32,521 bases of DNA, taken from the NCBI GenBank assembly GCA_018700895.1, contig JABIUV010000059.1:1-32521 (forward strand), written 5' to 3'. The stretch comes from Bacteroidota bacterium. GTDB taxonomy: Bacteria; Bacteroidota; Bacteroidia; NS11-12g; UBA9320. Made by a program: the position numbers and the translations under genes. Shown here in pieces: positions 15,643 through 23,272 of this stretch. Within the stretch, counting starts at the first letter, position 1. Each line of letters begins with the position of its first letter. The notes under the pieces were generated by a model that worked only from the letters and a program-made list of their open reading frames with translations, searched no databases and was not told where the DNA came from.

Positions 15643-16227
15643 TTAAAGCGATAGCGTATCAGGCAGTATGTCGCTAATACTGTCTCGTGAAGTGCCAGTG
15701 GAGTCTTGCGGTGCATTCCACTCGTCATTTGATTGATCATTATGCTCCCAGTTATCATGTATTTGAAATTGCCCATCTTGAACTTGCTCTCCAAATTTTA
15801 CGATTTCCTTATCATTGATATCGCCAACGGCGTAAATGCTTATCCCGATAAAGATGGCTAACGACAGTAACCATGCCAGAAACACTGCTTTTATATTTAC
15901 CATAATATCCGTGTTAAATATGAAGAGAACAATAGCATAGCAAAGCGTGCCAATAGGAATAAGAATCAAGCTCAGTAAGGATATGCTAAATATCCAGTTG
16001 AGTGATGGTGTTTGCAGTAGCGTGGGTGTGGTAAGGTCCACATTCCCTGCGTGAAAGTTGAAACCTCCCGTTGCATTGCTTAGCATAAAAACACTGGCTG
16101 CAATTCCGATAATTACAAGCAGAACTAGTGTTCCAGCACCAAATAGCTTGGCAAAAAATCGGATGATTTGCTCTATGCCATTGGCTACGTTTTTTCCTCC
16201 GTTCTTAAATGTTTCGTTTTTTTTTTT
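15643..16227 (-). pseudogene. C-terminal membrane half of PspC protein, in the -1 frame
   Basis: This frame has no start before an internal ATG at 16086, but it is open from the A11 run at 16217-16227 to the TAA at 15643. It continues the PspC protein exactly as in intact Bacteroidota homologues: an amphipathic lead (NGIEQIIRFFAKLFG), a helix LVLLVIIGIAASVF, two more helices (WIFSISLLSLILIPIGTL; AVFLAWLLSLAIFIGISIYA), and an acidic periplasmic or cytoplasmic tail ending DILPDTLSL. Joined by re-reading one A, the full product would be 402 residues. Either the gene is frameshifted, or the run is decoded by ribosomal or transcriptional slippage, or the base call is wrong. It has no plausible independent start. 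Confidence 0.75.
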
Positions 16228-16850
16228 AATCGTTCGGCTATTTGTGTAGCTTCGGATTTTACACTGTTGGCTACGTCTGTTGCTTCTTTGCGTACATTGT
16301 TTACAATGTCATTTACGGTGGTATTGCCACCAAACATACGTGAACGATCCTCAGGTGTAGTTGCCTCAGGTAAGATAGCCCATAGTACAAAGTAAGCAAT
16401 AAGTGGCACTCCAGTGAAGAGGATAAGTAATACAGCAATAATTCGCATAATGCTTGTGTCAAAATTGAAGTATGCCGCCAACCCAGAGCATACTCCGCCT
16501 AGTACACGGTCGTCGGTATCGCGGTAGAGTTTTTTGTCAGTACTCTTATGAGCACTGCGTTTGGTGCTGCTCTCACTCGGGTCATCTTCTATTCCCATAT
16601 CTTCGGGTGTACCCATTAGGGCTATGGCCTCATATACGTCCGTTTCGTTAATGAATGCATTACCTTTTTTTATTTTACCAAAAAAGAGTTCAGCGATTCG
16701 GGCTTCTATATCGGCGAGTATTTCGGCACCGTCTTGTGTGTTGCTGAAGTGATTTTCCAGAGTTTGGAGATAAGTAGACAAGGATTGATATGCCTTTTCG
16801 TCAATGGATACGGCTTGACCCGCGAGGTTTATTTGTATAATTTTATTCAT
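16185..16850 (-). CDS. PspC domain protein (N-terminal part; frameshifted at an A11 run)
   Basis: This is 221 residues as read. Residues 1-90 are the conserved N-terminal domain of Bacteroidota PspC proteins (MNKIIQINLAG, ADIEARIAELFFGKI, EAIALMGTPEDM). Residues 105-165 are the PspC domain (KKLYRDTDDRVLGGVCSGLA and a membrane segment ending LWAILPEA). Then comes a helical linker of the TDVANSVKSEATQIAERL type. The frame-0 stop follows 14 residues after an 11-base A run, while homologues continue into several more membrane helices, which are present in the -1 frame. The ATG overlaps the padR stop (ATGA). PspC proteins belong to envelope-stress responses, and here control by the upstream PadR is likely. 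Confidence 0.88.
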   Translation of the reverse strand: MNKIIQINLAGQAVSIDEKAYQSLSTYLQTLENHFSNTQDGAEILADIEARIAELFFGKIKKGNAFINETDVYEAIALMGTPEDMGIEDDPSESSTKRSAHKSTDKKLYRDTDDRVLGGVCSGLAAYFNFDTSIMRIIAVLLILFTGVPLIAYFVLWAILPEATTPEDRSRMFGGNTTVNDIVNNVRKEATDVANSVKSEATQIAERLKKKTKHLRTEEKT

Positions 16851-17176
16851 TTTGATTCGGTTATTTGTTTTACAGATTGGGTTAGGTCATTCCATGTGGT
16901 GGCTAGTTCTTTGCAAAAACGCTCTCCCTCTTCGGTAAGGGAATAGTACTTTCGGGGAGGCCCTTGGTCACTTTCTTTCCAAGCATAGCTCAGCAGTCCT
17001 GCGTTTTTTAGTCGGGTGAGGAGCGGATATAATGTACCCTCTACCACAATAAGCTTGGCGTCTTTTAGGTGGGTAATAATATCTGAAGTGTACATCTCAC
17101 CTGCACTAGCTAGCGTAAGAATACAGTACTCCAAAACACCCTTACGCATTTGTGATTGTGTGTTTTCTATTTTCAT
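16847..17176 (-). CDS. PadR family transcriptional regulator
   Basis: This 109-residue winged-helix repressor spans QMRKGVLEYCILTLASAGEM and YTSDIITHLKDAKLIVVEGT, with the diagnostic LYPLLTRLKNAGLL and GPPRKYYSLTEEGE motifs of the PadR fold. The short form (no long C-terminal dimerisation domain beyond about 100 residues) is the PadR-s2 type typical of PspC operons in this phylum. The ATG at 17176 is preferred over one at 17188 because it lies 9 nt after a perfect -7 box that the longer start would overlap. It is translationally coupled to pspC. A palindrome over its promoter suggests autorepression. Confidence 0.93.
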   Translation of the reverse strand: MKIENTQSQMRKGVLEYCILTLASAGEMYTSDIITHLKDAKLIVVEGTLYPLLTRLKNAGLLSYAWKESDQGPPRKYYSLTEEGERFCKELATTWNDLTQSVKQITESK

Positions 17177-17185
17177 TATGTTATG

Positions 17186-17227
17186 CAAATGTATATTTAT
17201 TAAAAGGTACTATGCAAAACAAAGTAC
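17186..17227 (-). promoter_or_regulatory. padR promoter with overlapping inverted-repeat operator
   Basis: The minus strand carries TACATTTG (17186-17193), a perfect -7 box, with a TTG at 17215-17217 as a -33 candidate (21-nt spacer). The -33 region lies within the inverted repeat GTACTATG-N5-CAAAGTAC (17207-17227; 7 of 8 positions match). This size and spacing suit a PadR dimer, so I infer autoregulation. Confidence 0.55.
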
Positions 17228-17348
17228 TATAAGTTTTAAAACTTCGTTGATTGAATAGAATTGGAAGGGATAAAAACATTGCAAGCCAAGGGGCACAGGG
17301 TGTTCCAATATTTGTTTTGAAAGATGGTCAGATTCTTTGAGTTAATCT

Positions 17349-17356
17349 TATTTTTG
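17349..17356 (+). promoter_or_regulatory. candidate -7 box of sucD
   Basis: TATTTTTG fits TAnnTTTG and ends 14 nt before the sucD ATG. No clear -33 element at a standard spacing is visible. Confidence 0.4.
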
Positions 17357-17370
17357 CCACTCGAAAAATT

Positions 17371-18240
17371 ATGTCAGTACTAGTAAACAAAGATTCGAAA
17401 ATAATCGTACAAGGATTTACAGGTAGCGAGGGTACTTTCCACGCTGCTCAAATGATAGAGTATGGCACGCAAGTGGTTGGGGGAGTTACTCCAGGCAAGG
17501 GTGGTCAAACACATTTGGACAAGCCTGTTTTTAACACCGTAGCAGATGCAGTAAGCACTACTGGGGCAGATACAAGTATTATTTTTGTACCACCACCATT
17601 TGCAGCAGATGCTATAATGGAAGCTGCCGAGGCAGGTATTGGTGTAATTGTATGTATTACTGAAGGTATACCCGTAGCTGATATGGTGCAGGTAAAGGCT
17701 TACCTTGCTAATAAAGAAAGCAGACTCATAGGGCCAAACTGTCCAGGTATTATTACTGCCGATGAAGCCAAGGTGGGTATCATGCCGGGCTTCATTTTCA
17801 AGAAAGGAAAAATTGGTATCGTTTCTAAATCCGGAACACTTACCTACGAAGCCGTAGACCAAGTAGTCAAAGCAGGTATGGGATGTAGTACAGCAATAGG
17901 TATAGGTGGAGACCCAATCATAGGTACATCTACCAAAGAGGCTATTGAGTTGCTTATGAATGACGACGAAACTGCTGGTATCGTGATGATAGGTGAAATA
18001 GGTGGAGGTATGGAAGCCGAAGCTGCTCGCTATGTAAAAGAGTACGGTACGAAACCTGTAGTAGGTTTCATAGCAGGTGAAACTGCTCCTGCCGGTCGTA
18101 CAATGGGTCACGCAGGTGCTATAGTAGGTGGCGATGAAGATACTGCTGCTGCTAAAAAAGCAATAATGCGTGAGTGCGGCATACATGTGGTAGATTCTCC
18201 AGCGGGCATTGGTGCAATGATGGCAGAAGTATTAAAGTAA
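17371..18240 (+). CDS. sucD: succinate--CoA ligase (ADP/GDP-forming) alpha subunit
   Basis: The alpha subunit of succinyl-CoA synthetase forms, with SucC, the TCA-cycle enzyme that makes ATP or GTP from succinyl-CoA. Its 289 residues are full length. It has the CoA-binding Rossmann start (IIVQGFTGSEGTFHAAQMIE), GGVTPGKGGQ, CITEGIPV, RLIGPNCPGII, and the catalytic phosphohistidine H247 in GRTMGHAGAIVGG. sucC is not in the window, so the two subunits are encoded apart, as is common in Bacteroidota. The gene is monocistronic, with its own promoter candidate and a terminator 26 bp downstream. A 268-codon open frame on the opposite strand is a composition shadow. Confidence 0.98.
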   Translation: MSVLVNKDSKIIVQGFTGSEGTFHAAQMIEYGTQVVGGVTPGKGGQTHLDKPVFNTVADAVSTTGADTSIIFVPPPFAADAIMEAAEAGIGVIVCITEGIPVADMVQVKAYLANKESRLIGPNCPGIITADEAKVGIMPGFIFKKGKIGIVSKSGTLTYEAVDQVVKAGMGCSTAIGIGGDPIIGTSTKEAIELLMNDDETAGIVMIGEIGGGMEAEAARYVKEYGTKPVVGFIAGETAPAGRTMGHAGAIVGGDEDTAAAKKAIMRECGIHVVDSPAGIGAMMAEVLK

Positions 18241-18265
18241 TACTTACTCCAATTTAGAATATAGT

Positions 18266-18300
18266 AAATGCTCCAGACTGACGTTTGGAGCATTTTTTTT
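18266..18300 (+). terminator. intrinsic terminator of sucD
   Basis: The stem AAATGCTCCA / TGGAGCATTT (10 bp) with a 10-nt loop is followed by a T-run to 18300. It ends just before the stop of the convergent lipoprotein gene, and may serve both strands. Confidence 0.9.
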
Positions 18301-18305
18301 GTGGC

Positions 18306-18707
18306 CTATTCTACCGTATGGCTCAAACTAATTGTTTGATTATATTTTATGTTTTGTGTAGGTGTTTCGGCTACGCGTACTTCGTCTACCGTTAGAAAAA
18401 CCGAGATGTCTACATCGGCACTCGCACTATCGTAAAACATAGGCTCTATCGTATAATTCAAAGATGTCGGGTGTTGAGTGATATCATCGTGCCTGAAGCT
18501 ATATTTCGCGAGGGTGTCTCGTCCGCTGCTGCTTATCTGACCTATAATGTTATCGTCAAGGTATACGTTAAACGAACCAATATCGGCATTGTCTGATACC
18601 AAGAACGTAATGAACGACGTATGATTATCCGCGTGTGTTTCTGTTACCTTGTCTTTGCAGCCTACAACCAAGAGTACTGCGATAAATGGAATGAGTATTT
18701 TTTTCAT
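18306..18707 (-). CDS. lipoprotein, function unknown
   Basis: This 133-residue lipoprotein has the signal MKKILIPFIAVLLVVGC and lipidated Cys17, then a beta-rich domain (SFNVYLDDNIIGQISSSG, SLNYTIEPMFYDS, ISVFLTVDEVRVAET). This resembles a single immunoglobulin-like or PEGA-like sandwich. I do not recognise the family. It lies 16 bp downstream of the outer-membrane protein gene at 18724-19560 and probably shares its promoter, so the two may form a surface pair. It converges on sucD. Confidence 0.72.
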   Translation of the reverse strand: MKKILIPFIAVLLVVGCKDKVTETHADNHTSFITFLVSDNADIGSFNVYLDDNIIGQISSSGRDTLAKYSFRHDDITQHPTSLNYTIEPMFYDSASADVDISVFLTVDEVRVAETPTQNIKYNQTISLSHTVE

Positions 18708-18723
18708 ATGATATATTTTAAGG

Positions 18724-19560
18724 TTACCAAAAAGCGGAATTATTATTTATAGTGGTATCCGTATCTCCGGGTATTCCAAACTTGTATCGTAATCCGAACT
18801 GTACGCCTATGTTGCCGCTATTTGTAATTTGCTTGGTTGCATTGTGTCGCGTATATACGTCAAAGGCGTTGCCTTCTATGTGAAAGTTCCAATTGCAGTC
18901 GATATTCATTTTTATCCCGATACTCAAACCTCCACCATATTTGAAATGATTGGTACTTAGTCTATCGTTATAGTTTCTTTTATTTTTGGTATAGTTTCCC
19001 CCACCATTTAGCAAGAAGGACTCGTCAATCTGATTGTAAACGTATCCGGATACGGGTATAAATGCATAGCCATCGGCGGTTGCATAAAGTTTGAGGTATT
19101 CAGCAATTGTTGGAGAACTTATCAAAAACCGAGGATTATACCCTACTTCAAACATTCGAAAAAGCATTTTGCCTCCACCTCCAAGGTATTTATATTCTGC
19201 ATCGGCGATTGTGTTTATACGCTCCAACTCTATATTATGACACAGCTCAAATTGCTTAATGAGCTTGAGCTTGGAGTGATAGAATGGGCGGAAAACTAAG
19301 CCGGCACTTATCGTATTAAGCTTACTCGGCACAGATGTGTTCTTGTATTGGTATGCCTTACTTACCTCATTGGCATAAGCTTGATCAGGGTAGGTTGATT
19401 GCTTGGCAAGCTGCCGATAAAAATCGTGGCCATATCCTCGTCCCTTTATTCTGAAATCATACCCGTGTAGGTACCAACTTTTTCCAAAGAAATTAACTTC
19501 TTTTACTTGAGCTTGGCACATAAGACTGATGCCGACCAATAAGAGTAAACTAGCTCGCAT
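18724..19560 (-). CDS. outer-membrane beta-barrel protein, function unknown
   Basis: This 278-residue protein has a signal peptide (SLLLLVGISLMCQAQ). The mature chain shows alternating strands (NTISAGLVFRPFYH, KMLFRMFEVGYNPRFL, FKYGGGLSIGIKMNI, NIGVQFGLRYKFGI), consistent with an 8- to 12-strand outer-membrane barrel. A 14-residue polar tail follows the final strand. No specific family is recognised. The start is supported by a perfect TACGTTTG box ending 8 nt upstream. A lipoprotein gene follows 16 bp downstream. Confidence 0.72.
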   Translation of the reverse strand: MRASLLLLVGISLMCQAQVKEVNFFGKSWYLHGYDFRIKGRGYGHDFYRQLAKQSTYPDQAYANEVSKAYQYKNTSVPSKLNTISAGLVFRPFYHSKLKLIKQFELCHNIELERINTIADAEYKYLGGGGKMLFRMFEVGYNPRFLISSPTIAEYLKLYATADGYAFIPVSGYVYNQIDESFLLNGGGNYTKNKRNYNDRLSTNHFKYGGGLSIGIKMNIDCNWNFHIEGNAFDVYTRHNATKQITNSGNIGVQFGLRYKFGIPGDTDTTINNNSAFW

Positions 19561-19568
19561 ACGTAGGT

Positions 19569-19576
19569 CAAACGTA
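19569..19576 (-). promoter_or_regulatory. candidate -7 box of the 18724-19560 operon
   Basis: The minus strand reads TACGTTTG, a perfect TAnnTTTG match ending 8 nt before the ATG at 19560. The box lies in the 29-bp gap after metH. Confidence 0.4.
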
Positions 19577-19589
19577 CAACATAAAATAA

Positions 19590-20597
19590 TTATTGCGATA
19601 CCACCACTGGCACTTCACGTGGCTTTTCTGTCTGCACGCGGTCTATAATGGCTTTCAGATGCTCTGGTGTAGTCCCACAGCAACCTCCTACGATGTTGAG
19701 GAATCCGCTACTTGCAAACTCACCTACTACCGCACTCATACTCTCAGGTGTTTCGTCATACTCGCCAAACTCATTGGGCAACCCTGCATTAGGATGAGCA
19801 GAAATCCGACACCACGCCTTGTCGCTTAGTTCTTTGATAAATGGACGCATTTGGTCAGCACCTAGAGCACAGTTCAGTCCTACACTTAGCGGATTGGCGT
19901 GGCTCACACTGTACCAAAATGCTTCCACCGTTTGTCCGCTTAGCGTTCTTCCACTTGCATCGGTTATCGTCCCGCTTATCATGATAGGGATGTCTAAGTT
20001 CTGCTCGTCCTTTAGTTCTAGTAGTGCAAAAATGGCTGCTTTACAATTGAGGGTATCAAATACGGTTTCTATGAGAAATATATCTACTCCACCTTTGGCA
20101 AGTGCATCTGCTTGTTGCTTGTAGGCTACTACCAGCTCATCAAAATCAATGGCTCTATAACCAGGATTGTTTACATCTGGAGATAGTGAAGTTGTTTTAT
20201 TAGTTGGGCCTAAACTTCCGGATACAAAACGAGGTTTGTCTGGATTCTTAGCTGTATATGCGTCTGCTGCGGCTCTTGCGAGTTGAGCAGAGGCTATATT
20301 GAGTTCTTCTACCAAGTCTTCCATATAATAGTCGGCCATACTCACGGTGGTGCTATTAAAGGTGTTGGTTTCTATAATATCTGCTCCTGCTTCTAGAAAA
20401 TCATGGTGTATATCCGTGATGATTTGTGGCTGGGTAATGCTCAGTAAATCATTGTTCCCCTTAAGTGGGTGGGCATAGTCTTGAAAACGATCTCCGCGAT
20501 ATTGCTCTTCGTTAAGTTTGTGCTTCTGTATCATGGTGCCCATGGCTCCATCCAAAAAGAGTATGCGGTCCTGCAGTAATTCTTCTATTCTATGCAT
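19590..20597 (-). CDS. homocysteine S-methyltransferase (N-terminal MetH half)
   Basis: This 335-residue protein is equivalent to the homocysteine-binding barrel of cobalamin-dependent methionine synthase: [17 protein letters not shown] at the N-terminus, [25 protein letters not shown], and the zinc ligands C243 (GLNCALG), C306 and C307 (VGGCCGTT). The pterin, cobalamin and activation domains that make up the rest of MetH are absent, and the gene ends cleanly. Bacteroidota often carry metH as two genes. Unusually, the second half is not the next gene here, so it must lie elsewhere in the genome. The start is supported by a TACCTTTG box 4 nt upstream. Confidence 0.93.
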   Translation of the reverse strand: MHRIEELLQDRILFLDGAMGTMIQKHKLNEEQYRGDRFQDYAHPLKGNNDLLSITQPQIITDIHHDFLEAGADIIETNTFNSTTVSMADYYMEDLVEELNIASAQLARAAADAYTAKNPDKPRFVSGSLGPTNKTTSLSPDVNNPGYRAIDFDELVVAYKQQADALAKGGVDIFLIETVFDTLNCKAAIFALLELKDEQNLDIPIMISGTITDASGRTLSGQTVEAFWYSVSHANPLSVGLNCALGADQMRPFIKELSDKAWCRISAHPNAGLPNEFGEYDETPESMSAVVGEFASSGFLNIVGGCCGTTPEHLKAIIDRVQTEKPREVPVVVSQ

Positions 20598-20601
20598 AGT
20601 T

Positions 20602-20609
20602 CAAAGGTA
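20602..20609 (-). promoter_or_regulatory. candidate -7 box of the metH N-half gene
   Basis: The minus strand reads TACCTTTG, a perfect TAnnTTTG match. It ends only 4 nt before the ATG at 20597, so the transcript would start at or very near the start codon. Confidence 0.45.
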
Positions 20610-20703
20610 AAATGTTTAGCGTATATACGTAGTGATGTTGCAATCCTTATTTGTTTGTTGAGGAACATGCCTTTGACGTGTATTCCTACAATGGCTGGTT
20701 ACA

Positions 20704-21372
20704 TTAGAAATTCACGAATGCCATCATATTAATTTGATCGCGAGAGCTTGTGCCGAAGTATTGATTCATATAACCTAGTTCCATCTTTAGGGTGCTGTTT
20801 AGCTTATAACCTATTCCGCTGTACAGTCTGTTACGGTCAAAATATGTTTCTTGATTATTGATGAAAAGCTCGTTGTATGCCGATAGGTAAATGGTTTTGT
20901 CTTTCAGTTGCGATTTGTTGAGCGGTACGTTGAGTGACAAAAAATAGCGAAATCGCATTTTGAAATCCTCTTGCACCCAGCGTTCCTCTAGTCTATAACG
21001 GTGTTGCAGTGATACCCGTCCTGCTTTTTGTTTGGTAATAAATTGCTGATATACACGGTGTTCTGTTACGCCTATTTTTTCGTCTTGTCCTGAGATGTAG
21101 TTTTCGCTTTGAATAAACCCGTATCCAAGCAGAATATTATTATTACTAGGAGTCAAGTTATATCCTAATCCGGTGCGGAGTAGAAGTTGTTCCATATCGC
21201 CTATAGCGTTATAGTTTCTGTACTGTACTTCGTGATGCCAGTTAAGGTTTTTATTGATTTGCTTATTCCCGAAGTACATGAGCCAATTACCCAAGTCGCT
21301 GCTTTGAGCATTTGCAACAACCGGAGAAATAATCCAGATGAGTGCAACTAAGTGTAAACGTATATTCTTCAC
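20704..21372 (-). CDS. DUF2490 outer-membrane protein
   Basis: This is 222 residues from the GTG at 21372 (VKNIRLHLVALIWIISPVV, signal peptide ending ANA). The longer open frame to 21555 would run across the divergent lhgO start and has no similarity. Family features are GNWLMYFGNKQINKNLNWHH, EVQYRNYN, LLLRTGLGYNLTP, HRYRLEERW, YNELFIN and a C-terminal MMAFVNF. DUF2490 members are predicted 10-12-strand outer-membrane barrels with no assigned substrate. A near-consensus CATCTTTG lies 4 nt before the GTG (21377-21384). The gene is divergent from lhgO. Confidence 0.86.
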   Translation of the reverse strand: MKNIRLHLVALIWIISPVVANAQSSDLGNWLMYFGNKQINKNLNWHHEVQYRNYNAIGDMEQLLLRTGLGYNLTPSNNNILLGYGFIQSENYISGQDEKIGVTEHRVYQQFITKQKAGRVSLQHRYRLEERWVQEDFKMRFRYFLSLNVPLNKSQLKDKTIYLSAYNELFINNQETYFDRNRLYSGIGYKLNSTLKMELGYMNQYFGTSSRDQINMMAFVNF

Positions 21373-21477
21373 CCTACAAAGATGTGCGTTTATTCCTAAT
21401 GTTGAAAAAAACACTTTTACGATCGTGCGTTTAGGAGCACACTTTGGAGTCGTATTCCTACAACCCGTCATTAATTG

Positions 21478-21485
21478 TATTTTCG
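21478..21485 (+). promoter_or_regulatory. candidate -7 box of lhgO
   Basis: TATTTTCG differs from TAnnTTTG at one position and ends 10 nt before the ATG at 21496. It supports that start over a TTG at 21475. Confidence 0.35.
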
Positions 21486-21495
21486 CGACCAATAT

Positions 21496-22689
21496 ATGAA
21501 TGCAGATATTGCTATAGTAGGAGGTGGAATTGTGGGGTTGGCGACAGCCTACCACCTTACGCAGAAATATAAAGGTAAGAAGATTGTTGTTCTAGAAAAA
21601 GAGTCTGAGCTGGCCTATCATCAGACGGGGAACAATAGTGGGGTGATTCACTCTGGACTATATTACAAACCGGGAAGTCTCAAAGCCAAAAACTGTATAG
21701 ATGGCTACCATATGCTGCTTGCTTTTTGTGATGAGAACAGTATTCCATACGATTTATGTGGCAAGGTAGTAGTAGCTACGGATAAGAGCGAGCTAGGAAG
21801 GTTACGTGACTTATATGACAGAGGTAGAGAAAATGGATTGGAAGGCCTTGAGATGCTAGACGCTGCTAAACTTAAAGAAATAGAGCCTCACCTTGCAGCC
21901 ATACAAGGGATACGTGTACCACAAACAGGGATTATCAATTATAAGGCCGTATGCGAAACGCTTGCTCGCAAGATTGAGGAAAAAGGTGGAGAGATATTGC
22001 TGAATACCTTGGTAAAATCGGTAGAGGAAAAAGAGAACGAAGTACAGATTGTTACCAACAAGAACTTCGTAGAATGCCAGATGATGATAAACTGTGCTGG
22101 ACTTTATAGCGACGAGGTGGCTAAAATGCACTTAGGTGATTTAGATACCAAAATTATTCCTTTCAGAGGAGAATACTATGAGCTTACCACTGAGGCGGAG
22201 CATCTGGTGAAACACTTGATATATCCGGTTCCTGACCCTGCATTTCCGTTTTTGGGTGTGCATTTTACCCGTATGGTAGAAGGTGGAATAGAAGCAGGTC
22301 CTAACGCCGTTTTTGCATTTAAGAGAGAAGGCTACAAGCGTACCGATTTCAATTTTAGAGACTTTTTTGGTAGTTTGGCTTGGCCGGGATTTCAGAAGGT
22401 GATGTTTAAATATTGGAAAACTGGCTTTGGAGAGATATATCGCTCATTCAGCAAGCGAGCATTTACCAAAGCATTGCAACGACTTATACCCGAAATACGT
22501 GAAGAGCATCTGGTAGAAGCTCCAGCGGGTGTGCGTGCTCAAGCGTGTGATAGAAGCGGTGGGTTGTTGGATGATTTTAAGCTAATAACCGAAAAAAGAG
22601 CCATTCACGTAATCAATGCACCAAGCCCTGCGGCTACATCTAGTCTAAGTATAGGTAAAACTATCGCGGAGATGGTGGAGTTAAACTAG
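21496..22689 (+). CDS. lhgO: L-2-hydroxyglutarate oxidase/dehydrogenase
   Basis: This 397-residue FAD enzyme oxidises L-2-hydroxyglutarate to 2-oxoglutarate and returns electrons to the respiratory chain; it repairs a by-product of malate dehydrogenase. Visible are the dinucleotide fold ADIAIVGGGIVGLATAYHL, the family hallmark HQTGNNSGVIHSGLYYKPGS, PQTGIINYKAVCETLA, INCAGLYSDEVA, AGPNAVFAFKREGY, and the C-terminal NAPSPAATSSLSIGKTIAE that closes the FAD site. Its length matches the E. coli enzyme. The 3' end overlaps the convergent DUF456 gene by 9 bp. It is a single gene with its own promoter candidate. Confidence 0.94.
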   Translation: MNADIAIVGGGIVGLATAYHLTQKYKGKKIVVLEKESELAYHQTGNNSGVIHSGLYYKPGSLKAKNCIDGYHMLLAFCDENSIPYDLCGKVVVATDKSELGRLRDLYDRGRENGLEGLEMLDAAKLKEIEPHLAAIQGIRVPQTGIINYKAVCETLARKIEEKGGEILLNTLVKSVEEKENEVQIVTNKNFVECQMMINCAGLYSDEVAKMHLGDLDTKIIPFRGEYYELTTEAEHLVKHLIYPVPDPAFPFLGVHFTRMVEGGIEAGPNAVFAFKREGYKRTDFNFRDFFGSLAWPGFQKVMFKYWKTGFGEIYRSFSKRAFTKALQRLIPEIREEHLVEAPAGVRAQACDRSGGLLDDFKLITEKRAIHVINAPSPAATSSLSIGKTIAEMVELN

Positions 22690-23190
22690 CACCGCTGCAA
22701 AATAGATGCCGATAACTATTACGGTAACTACCTTCATGAAAGTTCCTGCTATGAAGCCTAAAAAAGAGCCTTTGGCACTTTGTAACGCTACTTGAGGTGT
22801 TTGTCCTGCTCGCTTTTCACCAATATATGCACCTGCAAAAGGTCCTACGATAATCAGAATTACGGCTAAGCCCGAGGTGAAAAATGTAAGTATCACTGCC
22901 ACGATAAGTCCTATGGTGCTTCCCCTTGAACCTGCTTTTGTTCCGCCAAATTTTTTGGTTCCCAAAATGGGCATGTAGTAGTCAATGACTGTTATAAATA
23001 AAGTCACAATGCCCAGCACTATAAGCCATATGTAGTTATTGCTTTCTAAAACAGCGTGACTACTCTCATTAATTAACAGTAGCAATAATGAAGCGTAGGC
23101 TAGTGGTGGTCCAGGAAGGGCAGGAAGTATGCTCCCCGCAAAACCTATGATAATAAATAAAATACCAAGAATGATAATGGCTATTTCCAT
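22681..23190 (-). CDS. DUF456 membrane protein
   Basis: This 169-residue protein starts at the ATG at 23190, with a perfect TATCTTTG box ending 4 nt upstream, which argues against the longer frame to 23229. The DUF456 pattern is clear: N-terminal helix with GSILPALPGPPLAYASLLLL, a central helix with DYYMPILGTKKFGGTKAGSR, glycine-rich GLIVAVILTFFTSGLAVIL, and GAYIGEKRAG before a last helix. It has about five membrane segments. The family's function is unknown. The 3' end overlaps lhgO by 9 bp, tail to tail. A shorter, related protein is encoded immediately upstream. Confidence 0.92.
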   Translation of the reverse strand: MEIAIIILGILFIIIGFAGSILPALPGPPLAYASLLLLLINESSHAVLESNNYIWLIVLGIVTLFITVIDYYMPILGTKKFGGTKAGSRGSTIGLIVAVILTFFTSGLAVILIIVGPFAGAYIGEKRAGQTPQVALQSAKGSFLGFIAGTFMKVVTVIVIGIYFAAVLV

Positions 23191-23194
23191 ACCG

Positions 23195-23202
23195 CAAAGA
23201 TA
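23195..23202 (-). promoter_or_regulatory. candidate -7 box of the DUF456 gene
   Basis: The minus strand reads TATCTTTG, a perfect match ending 4 nt before the ATG at 23190. A TTG at 23227-23229 is a weak -33 candidate. Confidence 0.45.
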
Positions 23203-23250
23203 GCGGAACGGTTGAATTGCTCTCCCCAACTCATGGAGGAAGCAATGTGT

Positions 23251-23271
23251 TCAGACTAAAAAAAAGTCTGA
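23251..23271 (-). terminator. small hairpin directly after the DUF456-like gene
   Basis: TCAGACT and AGTCTGA pair around a seven-A (minus strand: seven-T) loop, starting 2 bp after the stop at 23273. The T-run is in the loop and not after the stem, so termination would be weak; it may only stabilise the 3' end. Confidence 0.35.
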
Positions 23272-23272
23272 C

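Noticed and set aside
15624-15794. Extended N-terminus of the nitroreductase up to 15794
   Set aside because: It would overlap the end of the pspC reading frame and has no similarity to the family; the ATG at 15623 fits the known N-terminus.
17380-18186. 268-codon open frame antisense to sucD
   Set aside because: It lies wholly inside sucD, has a Tyr/Ser/Cys/His-rich translation typical of a reversed conserved gene, and has no start context or domain.
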